From positions 1-9,268 of the forward strand of contig CAKTAA010000084.1 of the NCBI GenBank assembly GCA_934526185.1: a DNA stretch of 9,268 nucleotides, written 5' to 3'. Shown in pieces: positions 1-6,099 of the stretch (the first letter of the stretch is position 1; each line of letters begins with the position of its first letter). The position numbers and the translations under genes are program-made. The notes beneath the pieces are model-generated. The model had not been told where the DNA came from, ran no database searches, and saw only the letters and a program-made list of their open reading frames with translations. Origin of the DNA: an uncultured Eubacteriales bacterium. GTDB taxonomy: Bacteria > Bacillota > Clostridia > Oscillospirales > CAG-272.

Positions 1-13
1 ACTGTATCAGACC

Positions 14-51
14 GAAAGAACTAGATTTACTTTTGTAAATCTAGTTCTTTC
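14..51. repeat. Perfect 17-bp inverted repeat (hairpin, possible bidirectional terminator)
   Basis: The arms at 14-30 and 35-51 are perfect reverse complements (GAAAGAACTAGATTTAC and its complement) around a TTTT loop. The stem is too long and exact to be chance. No clean T-run follows on either strand, so it is a weak candidate for a classical intrinsic terminator. It could still end transcription from an upstream gene, or be an insertion-element end. It lies just 5' of a HEARO-like element, as the terminator at 8973-9014 lies just 5' of the second one. Confidence 0.5.
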
Positions 52-78
52 ATTTGTCAGCTTAAGCAAAAATAAAGT

Positions 79-328
79 ACCGGCTTAGCCGGTGAGAATA
101 AAAAGATTTAGCCTTCAGTGTAGAACGAAGCGAATGAGAGTAATCGATTCGCCCCAAGTGTGTGACTATAGAGAAACGACTGCTTTAGCAGTTGCAGTGC
201 ATGTGATGCAAATAACAATTTTTCAGCGTCTCTTAAGAGGCAAGTCGGCATTGTGCCCTTCTAGGGCTGGTGTATACTACGCGTTCTACGTGTGGTTTTG
301 ATCTTGTCGGCTTTAGAGGCTTAAAACC
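79..328 (+). ncRNA. HEARO-like RNA (IscB-type omega-RNA), copy 1, without iscB
   Basis: This looks like a HEARO RNA, the omega-RNA that guides IscB nucleases and is mobilised in IS200/IS605-type elements. It opens with the hairpin ACCGGC-TTA-GCCGGT (79-93). Then come a TTAGCCTTCA stretch and the GAACGAAGCGAA motif (123-134), which I associate with HEARO. Further on are a small TGC-TTTA-GCA hairpin (181-190), a GCGTCTCTTAAGAGGC hairpin (about 226-241), GCCCT-TCT-AGGGC (255-267), and an ACGCGT/ACGTGT hairpin (about 279-293). GGTTTT (294-299) can pair with AAAACC (323-328) to close the 3' part. The same order of blocks recurs at 9028-9260, and this shared layout is the main support. In IscB systems the guide is the flank just 5' of the scaffold, here about 63-78. 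No iscB-like ORF follows; 329 onward reads into a tiny ORF and then a radical SAM gene. A 69-codon ORF inside (92-301) is not believed to be coding. The exact ends and the family call are from memory of the consensus. Confidence 0.72.
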
Positions 329-406
329 ATGGGTTCTGCTGTGGTGGGGGATGCTTTTGCAAGGACAGAAGAAATGGCTGGAGATGCAATCTACTCGTTT
401 ACATGA
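329..406 (+). CDS. Tiny ORF of 25 codons upstream of the radical SAM gene (doubtful)
   Basis: An ATG at 329 opens 25 codons beginning MGSAVVGDAFARTEEM and ending IYSFT. An AGAGG motif at 315-319 lies 9 nt upstream, and an in-frame stop at 314 fixes the 5' limit. The peptide has no cysteine, no double-glycine leader end that I trust and no hydrophobic signal. Because it precedes a cobalamin-type radical SAM gene it could be a substrate peptide. Its ATG also falls directly at the 3' end of the HEARO-like RNA, where iscB would normally begin, so it may be junction debris. The possible SD motif lies inside the RNA element, which weakens the coding case. Confidence 0.2.
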   Translation: MGSAVVGDAFARTEEMAGDAIYSFT

Positions 407-460
407 TATATTTATTTGATCCCCCTTTTCAGAGGCTTACACAGCAGGCAAACAGCGGAA

Positions 461-467
461 AGGAAGG
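461..467 (+). promoter_or_regulatory. Shine-Dalgarno that sets a TTG start for the radical SAM gene
   Basis: AGGAAGG sits 5 nt before TTG at 473. The longer in-frame TTG at 416 has no SD-like sequence before it, and its extra 19 residues (basic, low complexity) add nothing to the B12-binding fold. I therefore place the start at 473. Confidence 0.6.
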
Positions 468-472
468 TAAAT

Positions 473-2095
473 TTGGAGACAGTTGCTGAGAAGAAACAGA
501 AAAAAACGGCAAAGATATTGTTTATATCTGTCATTGAAAACGGGATGAAGATTTTTGAAGAAATTGGAATAAGCTATCTTACCGCTTTTTTACGGGAAAA
601 GGGATATGATGTGGAGCTGATGTCAGAGGGTGATAAGGCCGACATTAACCGGATTGAAAGTCTCAACCCGTATATGATAGGATTTCCCCTTTACGACAAT
701 TCCAAAGAAAAAGTGTATCGGATCATTAAAAGCATCAAGGAAAAGTTACCGAATACCCTGATTTCTGTTGGAGGTTATGCGGCAACATTTCAGGGAAGTA
801 AAATCCTCGAAGAACTGGAGGATATCGACTTTTTGGTTAAGGGCGAAGGGGAATTGCCCTATTGGGAACTACTCGACGCCCTGAAAGCGGGCGCGGGTTT
901 AAGTCACATAAAAGGGCTTGTTTACCGCTCTGGTGGACAAATTATCGACAACGGAGGGGAACAATTTATAAAAGATATTAACACCTTGCCTTGGCCTGCT
1001 CGGGACCTGCTCGAGCAGAATGGATATAGTAGCGTATTAATTTCTTCTTCACGTGGCTGCACCGGCAACTGTAGTTTTTGCGTATCAAAAAAGTTTTGGA
1101 AAAAGTGGCGCGGCAGAAATGTTTCCGATGTGATCGATGAAGTGGCCTACATTCAGAATAGGTTTCACAATGATTCCTTCTTCTTTATTGACTGCAGCTT
1201 TGAAGATCCCGGCACTTCATATGAACGGGTGAGAGAAATTGCAGAAACTATCCTGCAAAGGAAGCTCAAAATCCATTACATTGTATTTTTAAGAGCGGAA
1301 TTTCAAAGAATTGCGGATGAAGCATTGATGACTCTGCTTCTGGAGTCGGGTCTGTGCGGTGTACTAGTTGGGGTGGAGGCTGCAAATGAAGATGACCTAA
1401 GATTATACAACAAACGCGCGGCATTGGAAGATAACACTAGGGCAATCGAGCTTTTCCAACGCTATAATCTGCACTGTGAAATTGGTTTCATTTCTTTCAA
1501 TCCCTATTCTACTTACCAAAGTCTGTATAAAAATATCAGTTTTCTGGAGAAATATGGTCTAGCGTATAATATGAATTATATTGCAAGCGCTTATGGAATG
1601 AATAGCGGATGCCCTTTGAACCAAAAGATTATCGACGATGGTCTTTTAACAGAGAGACGCGACAGCCGATTTAACTATTCCTTTGTGCATAAGGAGATTA
1701 ACCAACTTGCGGAATATATTTATAATTATATAATACCGCTGCACGATAAAACCGGCCATGTATTTATGAAGCTACATGAATACACGGCCACTTTCGGGTA
1801 TTGGAAAACAATTTATAAAGAAAAAGATCAGAAACTGTATTCGATCATTAAAACTGCCGATGCTCAGTTAAACGATTTGATTGGCAGGCTGAATTCAAAT
1901 AATGCCGCTTGGTTCAAGGAGTTGTTGGAACTTACAAAGCATTGGGACCTAACGGTGGCTGACAAGATATCCGAAACATATTTAAGCGAAACATTCGTTA
2001 TGCAAATGGGCGCCGACTTTATGAATATAAAAAGAAAATGTCATTTAAAAATGGAGCGGTTCGGATTTGATCTGAATAATGCTCCTTTTTTTTAA
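473..2095 (+). CDS. B12-binding-domain radical SAM protein
   Basis: A 540-residue protein from the TTG start (559 if TTG 416 is used). Residues about 13-135 form a cobalamin-binding Rossmann-like domain: KILFISV strand, then ISYLTAFLREKGYDVEL, IGFPLYD, ISVGGYAATF and VKGEGE, the usual order in class B/B12 radical SAM enzymes, without the DxHxxG of methionine synthase. The [4Fe-4S]-binding CX3CX2C motif is CTGNCSFC with Cys196, Cys200 and Cys203, preceded by SSSRG. A TIM-barrel-like region follows (IDCSFEDPG, VGVEAANEDDLRLYNK), then a C-terminal extension of unknown role. Family members do methylation, ring contraction or other radical chemistry on peptides, sugars or antibiotics in the cytoplasm; the substrate here is not readable. 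It is first in an A+T-rich three-gene cluster, with 19 nt to the next start. Family assignment is firm; function is open. Confidence 0.9.
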   Translation: METVAEKKQKKTAKILFISVIENGMKIFEEIGISYLTAFLREKGYDVELMSEGDKADINRIESLNPYMIGFPLYDNSKEKVYRIIKSIKEKLPNTLISVGGYAATFQGSKILEELEDIDFLVKGEGELPYWELLDALKAGAGLSHIKGLVYRSGGQIIDNGGEQFIKDINTLPWPARDLLEQNGYSSVLISSSRGCTGNCSFCVSKKFWKKWRGRNVSDVIDEVAYIQNRFHNDSFFFIDCSFEDPGTSYERVREIAETILQRKLKIHYIVFLRAEFQRIADEALMTLLLESGLCGVLVGVEAANEDDLRLYNKRAALEDNTRAIELFQRYNLHCEIGFISFNPYSTYQSLYKNISFLEKYGLAYNMNYIASAYGMNSGCPLNQKIIDDGLLTERRDSRFNYSFVHKEINQLAEYIYNYIIPLHDKTGHVFMKLHEYTATFGYWKTIYKEKDQKLYSIIKTADAQLNDLIGRLNSNNAAWFKELLELTKHWDLTVADKISETYLSETFVMQMGADFMNIKRKCHLKMERFGFDLNNAPFF

Positions 2096-2114
2096 ACAGG
2101 AAGGGAATCTTAAA

Positions 2115-3143
2115 ATGTCTGCTGTACGAAAGTGCGATGATTACCAAATGATGAAGCTCTTTTATCATTCACTCGTTGACAAAAAAAATATATTTTATAT
2201 TTATTTTACCTCTGATTTATTATATTGGCTTGACAAATCCCTTGAGCTGATTCCTGATTCTGTCAATGTCGTTCTGATTGGAGCCGGATTGGATGACAAT
2301 GAACAGGTGTGGGTCAGGAACCGTGCCGAGCACCCGTTTATCCTCTTGTCGCAATACCACACAGACAGAGATATCTGGGAATATTTATTTCGGCTGAATA
2401 AATATAATTTCGGCTGGATTGACGTGGACTGTTTTGTATTTGAGCCTAACTTGTTCCTTGAGATGACAAAGCTGAAACAGAACGAATCGGCGAATTGTGT
2501 TTGGTCTGATAAAAAATCGGGTTGTGATTATGAATTCCTGAATACCTATTTTTTATTTCTGAATGTGGATTGTATCAAGAAGGTCAAGGAATCAAAAGTT
2601 TATGTCAGCCCGCACGGGTACCGGGATGCTAGGGTCAAAGATATCCGCGATTTAAAGTCGCGCACGATTACCTCAAAGCAAAAAAAATTATTGTACCGGA
2701 TAATACCAAAGGAAATTTATTTGTCCAGTACGGAGGAAAGTAGTTCTTCTTTGCTGCGCTTTGATACATTGCAGCTTTACCAGGTGATTGCCGATGCACT
2801 TGGCTTTCATTTGAATAAAATCAGAAACTACTGCGGGGAAGCCAGCGCCCCGAGCTATTTATCAAACGATGCCATTCATATTGGAGCCTCTGTCCACGTT
2901 TTGGATATAAACTTTAAAAATCAATGTGAAGTGGAAAAAGGCAAGCTTCTGCTTCAGTTTGCTTACCACCTATTGGCACAAAATATTTCCCGGCTTCCGG
3001 AACGGTATAAATATCGCCTGAAAGCGTTTCGATACAGGCTACAATCCATGGGAATCAGTAGCGGCAGTGTAGAAAGCAATTTGGTTCATCATTTAAGAGA
3101 AAATGGCATAAACGAGAATGTTATCCTGAGATTAATGAAGTAA
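2115..3143 (+). CDS. Putative GT-A-like glycosyltransferase with DVD motif
   Basis: A 342-residue protein. The ATG at 2115 has AGGAAGGG at 2098-2105; an in-frame ATG at 2079 lies inside the upstream gene and lacks such a site. The N-terminal half reads like a nucleotide-diphosphosugar transferase: VNVVLIGAGLDD, then HTDRDIWEYLFRLN, then FGWIDVDCFVFEPNLF with D103-V104-D105 as the likely metal/nucleotide-sugar DxD motif, then LNTYFLFLN. The C-terminal part (RFDTLQLYQVIADALGF, AIHIGASVHV) resembles uncharacterised bacterial sugar-transferase-like proteins. I see no signal peptide or membrane segment, so it is probably cytoplasmic. It follows the radical SAM gene closely and is likely co-transcribed. 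Inferred role: glycosylating the product made or tailored by its neighbours. It could instead be a DxD protein of unrelated function. Confidence 0.65.
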   Translation: MSAVRKCDDYQMMKLFYHSLVDKKNIFYIYFTSDLLYWLDKSLELIPDSVNVVLIGAGLDDNEQVWVRNRAEHPFILLSQYHTDRDIWEYLFRLNKYNFGWIDVDCFVFEPNLFLEMTKLKQNESANCVWSDKKSGCDYEFLNTYFLFLNVDCIKKVKESKVYVSPHGYRDARVKDIRDLKSRTITSKQKKLLYRIIPKEIYLSSTEESSSSLLRFDTLQLYQVIADALGFHLNKIRNYCGEASAPSYLSNDAIHIGASVHVLDINFKNQCEVEKGKLLLQFAYHLLAQNISRLPERYKYRLKAFRYRLQSMGISSGSVESNLVHHLRENGINENVILRLMK

Positions 3144-3169
3144 AAGCGATTGCTGTACTTTGGGAAAGG

Positions 3170-4258
3170 ATGCGATTTTCGAAACATATGAAAAAGGTAC
3201 TGCCCGTTTCTTTTGAAACGGATATTATGACACAATGCGATTTATTTCAATATCTATGTATTGCCCAAATGTGCGGGAAAAATTATTATCATTGGTCCCT
3301 GACTCATTTTACGTTCGGACTGAATGAAAACCATATGTTCCAATTTTATCTCAATAAAAATGTCTCTCTGTTTTACCGGCCTGTATTGGATATTGAAATA
3401 GTTTCTCTCAACGGCATATGCCGGCCGGAGGATTATGTCGCCTATTTAAAAAATTGTATTTTAAGGGATTATTACATCATTTTATACTCGGATATGAATG
3501 ATGTTGATATCACAAAGGTACGTGCGGTCGGCGACATCAAAATAAATCAAATACTCATTATGGGGTACGATGATAGTGAGGGCGTTTTTTACACCCCTAT
3601 GCTGGATATCAACAACGGTAAATATAAATGCTGCAAGATCCCTTACCACTCCATGCGGCGGTCTTATCTGACATTGCAATATATCTTTAGGGCGAATGCA
3701 GATGCGAAGGAAGACGAAGAGGGGGCAAAGATGATCCCTGATTATCAAAGCATCCACCTCGTCTTACCGGTGTCAAAGTCCTGTCCACCTCCTACCCTGG
3801 AAGAGATGACTTCTGTTTTAATCAACGATTTGAACGGTGTAAACCCCGATCAACCAGAAATTTATGGAGCTAATTTTAAAAAACCCCTGCAGACCGGCCT
3901 GCCAGCGGTTGAATTATATGTTGATTTTCTAAAAAAGTCCCCAAAGGACTGTGTGGATATCCGTTGGATGACAAATATTTCTCAATCTTTGGGAAGGCTG
4001 CACGAATATGGTGCCTTATTGCTTAAAAGATTAAAATATTACGTGCCTCGGTTTGTCTCCTCAACCGAAAAAAAGCTTTTATATTTTGAAAAATCGATTG
4101 AAAAACTTAACAATTGTTATGCGTTGGCGTATAAGTCGATATATCTAAATCAATATGATGTGATAGGACGAATTATAAAATATCTGTATGAGAGCTATAG
4201 TCTGCAAAAAGAAATGCTTGCGGACATTCTTGAAAGCATACATAAAATTAAAAGTTAA
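3170..4258 (+). CDS. BtrH-N / C39-like family protein, function unknown
   Basis: A 362-residue protein. The ATG at 3170 is preceded by GGGAAAGG with almost no spacer; ATG 3188 (MKKVLPVSF) is an alternative start. The N-terminal half has the layout I associate with BtrH-N-like, C39-peptidase-fold proteins: a cysteine near the start of a helix (MTQC23DLFQYLC30), YYIILYSDMN (101-110), then QILIMGYDDSEGVFYTPM (127-144) and GKYKCCKIPY. In butirosin biosynthesis BtrH is an acyltransferase acting on a carrier-bound acyl group. Here the position where many relatives have His before the (I/L)LIxGYDD strand seems to be Asn126, so catalysis is uncertain. The C-terminal half is helical, charged and of unknown fold. 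As the last gene of the cluster, 26 nt behind the putative glycosyltransferase, it may load, transfer or bind a small molecule or peptide. The family call rests on pattern recall, not a search. Confidence 0.5.
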   Translation: MRFSKHMKKVLPVSFETDIMTQCDLFQYLCIAQMCGKNYYHWSLTHFTFGLNENHMFQFYLNKNVSLFYRPVLDIEIVSLNGICRPEDYVAYLKNCILRDYYIILYSDMNDVDITKVRAVGDIKINQILIMGYDDSEGVFYTPMLDINNGKYKCCKIPYHSMRRSYLTLQYIFRANADAKEDEEGAKMIPDYQSIHLVLPVSKSCPPPTLEEMTSVLINDLNGVNPDQPEIYGANFKKPLQTGLPAVELYVDFLKKSPKDCVDIRWMTNISQSLGRLHEYGALLLKRLKYYVPRFVSSTEKKLLYFEKSIEKLNNCYALAYKSIYLNQYDVIGRIIKYLYESYSLQKEMLADILESIHKIKS

Positions 4259-4307
4259 CTTTTAGAAAAAATCGCCGTATGTATTTGCAGGTTAGCACCT
4301 GGAATGC

Positions 4308-4334
4308 TTGACAATTCCTATCCGCCTATATAGA
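4308..4334 (+). promoter_or_regulatory. Weak candidate sigma-A promoter
   Basis: A perfect TTGACA (4308-4313) is followed after 15 nt by TATAGA (4329-4334). The spacer is shorter than the preferred 17 nt. If active it would transcribe the small ORF at 4371 and run into the terminator at 4571-4610. Confidence 0.25.
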
Positions 4335-4370
4335 CAACGGGTACGCCTGTTTATCAAGCCGGAAGAAAGT

Positions 4371-4484
4371 ATGAGGATACAATATCCAACCCAGCTTGCC
4401 TTTACCATAGTCATGCCTTTTGACGAATATGTGAAATGCCCTGTCGCATACGAATATTGCAAAAGATTTAGTGACGTCTCTTGA
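4371..4484 (+). CDS. Small ORF of 37 codons with two cysteines (doubtful)
   Basis: An ATG at 4371 opens MRIQYPTQLAFTIVMPFD and ends CKRFSDVS. GGAAG (4361-4365) lies 5 nt upstream, a TTGACA-containing promoter-like site lies about 40-60 nt upstream, and a terminator lies 90 nt downstream. The peptide has two cysteines (Cys23, Cys30). It matches no family I know. It could be a substrate peptide for the upstream radical SAM cluster, a gene remnant, or chance. Confidence 0.22.
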   Translation: MRIQYPTQLAFTIVMPFDEYVKCPVAYEYCKRFSDVS

Positions 4485-4532
4485 AAAAATGGGTTATAAA
4501 CATTCACTCATGCATTGCTTTTTGGCGATGTC

Positions 4533-4611
4533 ATGCTCGTGGTATGAGTAAAATTCAGAGCGGAAGAGAACCCGCAAAGGCGCAGTGCTACTGGGCCTTT
4601 GCGGGCTTTTG
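4533..4611 (+). repeat. Terminator-bearing repeat, copy 1
   Basis: It begins ATGCTCGTGGTATGAG, continues through GAAGAGAACCCGCAAAGG and ends in a terminator. It closely matches 8936-9015 over its whole length, differing mainly in the A+T-rich middle, in the hairpin tip and by single-base indels. Similarity begins at about ATGCTCGTGG and stops after the terminator T-run. Both copies are in the same orientation and flank the 4.4-kb rml/radical SAM segment. Confidence 0.75.
4571..4610 (+). terminator. Intrinsic terminator inside repeat copy 1
   Basis: CCCGCAAAGGC (4571-4581) pairs with GCCTTTGCGGG (4595-4605). A single G-G mismatch is followed by CAGT/ACTG closing a GCT loop, and TTTT follows at 4607-4610. 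It probably ends transcription from the upstream cluster or the small ORF. The tip differs from copy 2 yet the hairpin is kept. Confidence 0.75.
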
Positions 4612-4690
4612 ACGTCTAATTTGGAAAATAGCTCATCTCGCAACTTAGTTTACAACATATAGGGACCTTCATTGTTTTAATTATGAGCGG

Positions 4691-4746
4691 ATCCGTACAA
4701 ATGACGAATTTAAGTTGAGCTGACGTCATTTGCACGGATTTTTTTA
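4691..4746 (+). terminator. Strong intrinsic terminator
   Basis: ATCCGTACAAATGACG (4691-4706) pairs with CGTCATTTGCACGGAT (4724-4739) with a single A-C mismatch and a 17-nt loop, followed by a run of T to 4746. It is the second terminator in this spacer and insulates the downstream operon. Confidence 0.8.
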
Positions 4747-4873
4747 TGCCGCTATTATTGATTTCAAACCCATAGTGCCAATAATTATTGCTTTACGATG
4801 GTTGTTGAAGATACTGCTTTTCCGTAAACTGTATTTTGTAAAGAATAGATAGGAGAAAAGGGGGGAGTCGACT

Positions 4874-5236
4874 GTGATAGAAATGCTGAAATCCAAAACC
4901 CATCGGGCAACGGTTACCGATGCGAACTTGAATTACGAGGGTTTTATTACCATCTACTCTGAACTGATGCGCGCGGCCAATATCCGGGAATATGAAAAAG
5001 TATCGGTTGTCAACCTTCATAATGGGGAACGATTTGAAGCTTATGTCATCACTGGAACAGATCCAGGCAATGCCATTTGTATCAACGGGGCCGCCGCCCG
5101 ACTTGCCTGCGTGGGGGATAAAGTCATCATTATGTCCTATCGGATGTGTGCTGAAAAGAAAACGGATGGATACCGGCCGGCCATCGTTTTGGTAGATGAG
5201 CACAATCAGATGATTCAGGCGGGCTGTAAAAAATGA
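4874..5236 (+). CDS. Aspartate 1-decarboxylase (PanD)-like protein lacking the pyruvoyl serine
   Basis: A 120-residue protein, about the length of PanD (near 127). The GTG start has GGGGGAG 6 nt upstream, and the N-terminus MIEMLKSKTHRATVT aligns with known PanD starts. PanD makes beta-alanine from aspartate after self-cleaving at Gly24-Ser25 to form a pyruvoyl group. Conserved features are present: Lys8, Tyr21, NGERF with Arg53, Tyr57, and CINGAAAR with Asn71. But the cleavage motif YEGS-x-x-x-D reads Y21-E-G23-F24-ITIY: the essential Ser is Phe (codon TTT at 4943-4945, one base from TCT). The usual Thr before the Tyr in the RFxTY motif is Ala56. As read, it cannot form the pyruvoyl cofactor, so it is either a dead enzyme or a repurposed double-psi-barrel protein. 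It is first in the operon and overlaps rmlA by ATGA, implying translational coupling. Family is near certain; activity is doubtful. Confidence 0.88.
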   Translation: MIEMLKSKTHRATVTDANLNYEGFITIYSELMRAANIREYEKVSVVNLHNGERFEAYVITGTDPGNAICINGAAARLACVGDKVIIMSYRMCAEKKTDGYRPAIVLVDEHNQMIQAGCKK

Positions 5237-6099
5237 AAGGTATCTTGTTGGCAGGCGGCATGGCAAAACGGTTCCGGCCAGCGACGCAGGTAGTCTCCAA
5301 GCAACTGCTGTGTGTGTATGACAAGCCGCTGATCTACTATCCGCTGACCACGCTGTTGGAGATGGGAATCCGGGATATCGCCATTGTTGCAACAGAAGAA
5401 ACAGTGGACATCTATCGCAAGCTGCTTGGGGACGGCAGCCGATTTGGAGCAGCCTTGACCTATCTGACGCAGCCGGAACCAGGCGGAGTTGCGCAGGCAT
5501 TCCTGATCGCACGTCATTTTATCAGAGAGGAGCACGTTTGCCTGCTTTTGGGTGACAATATCTTTATCAACACCCATCTCGATCGTATTTTTCCTGTGGC
5601 AGCGGGCGCGGAGGGCGCATATATTTTGGCAGTCCGCCATGGTAAGCCCGAGCACTATGGCGTGGTTTCTTTTACCAAGGGCGGCAGGATCCTTTCATTA
5701 GAGGAGAAACCTCAAAAACCACGATCTCGCTATATTGTACCCGGCCTGTATTTTTATGACGCTTCTGTGGTAGGAGCAGCGGAGAAACTGCCAGTTTCCG
5801 CACGGGGTGAATTGGAGATCACGGATGTCAATCAGCGATATTGGCAGGACGAAAAGCTGCATGTCTTCCGGCTTGGACGTGGAACCCGTTGGTTTGACGC
5901 CGGAAGCCCGGAGGATCTGTTTAAAGCGGCTCGGTATGTGCGTAATAGACAAAAACAAACCGGCAAGCTCATCGGCTGTCCCGAGGAGGCTGCCTATCGC
6001 AAGGGCTGGATCGGCTGGAGGGAGCTGGAATGGAGCGCGGGACAGAATCGTCATTCTCTATATGGCAAATATTTGATTAGGTTGATGGAATATGCTTAA
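5233..6099 (+). CDS. rmlA: Glucose-1-phosphate thymidylyltransferase (RmlA/RfbA)
   Basis: A 288-residue protein of normal length that makes dTDP-glucose from dTTP and glucose 1-phosphate, the first step of dTDP-L-rhamnose synthesis in the cytoplasm. Seen motifs: MKGILLAGG at the N-terminus, VSKQLLCVYDKPLIYYPL with Lys23, QPEPGGVAQAF, LLLGDNIF with Asp108, LEEKP (156-160), GLYFYD, ARGELEITDVN and GRGTRWFDAGS with Asp222. An oddity is the nucleotide-binding loop: the usual GGSGTRL is GGMAKRF (8-14), so Ser, Gly and Thr are Met, Ala and Lys while Arg13 is kept. This may alter nucleotide preference or lower activity. The start ATG overlaps the panD-like stop (ATGA), and the 3' end overlaps rmlD by 8 nt. 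Confidence 0.95.
   Translation: MKGILLAGGMAKRFRPATQVVSKQLLCVYDKPLIYYPLTTLLEMGIRDIAIVATEETVDIYRKLLGDGSRFGAALTYLTQPEPGGVAQAFLIARHFIREEHVCLLLGDNIFINTHLDRIFPVAAGAEGAYILAVRHGKPEHYGVVSFTKGGRILSLEEKPQKPRSRYIVPGLYFYDASVVGAAEKLPVSARGELEITDVNQRYWQDEKLHVFRLGRGTRWFDAGSPEDLFKAARYVRNRQKQTGKLIGCPEEAAYRKGWIGWRELEWSAGQNRHSLYGKYLIRLMEYA

Larger units (their letters stand above)
4259..4873. other. Intergenic spacer between the radical SAM cluster and the rml operon
   Basis: This 615-bp stretch has no convincing long gene. It holds a weak promoter-like site (4308-4334), a 37-codon ORF (4371-4484), an 80-bp repeat with a terminator (4533-4611) and a second strong terminator (4691-4746). The last 70 bp or so before the GTG at 4874 must carry the promoter of the downstream operon, but I see no clean -35/-10 pair there. 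A purine-rich GGGGGAG (4861-4867) is the SD of the first gene. A minus-strand ORF (4292-4507) has no recognisable content. Confidence 0.6.

Noticed and set aside
92..301. 69-codon + strand ORF
   Set aside because: It lies wholly inside the HEARO-like structured RNA, runs across its hairpins and shows no protein family.
416..472. TTG 416 as the start of the B12 radical SAM gene
   Set aside because: There is no SD before it, whereas TTG 473 has AGGAAGG at ideal spacing. Not fully excluded.
4292..4507. 71-codon minus-strand ORF in the spacer
   Set aside because: No family signature and no convincing context; it overlaps the equally small + strand ORF.
4793..5512. 239-codon minus-strand ORF
   Set aside because: It is antisense to the clear panD-like and rmlA genes and has no recognisable domain; an artefact of high GC3 in rmlA.
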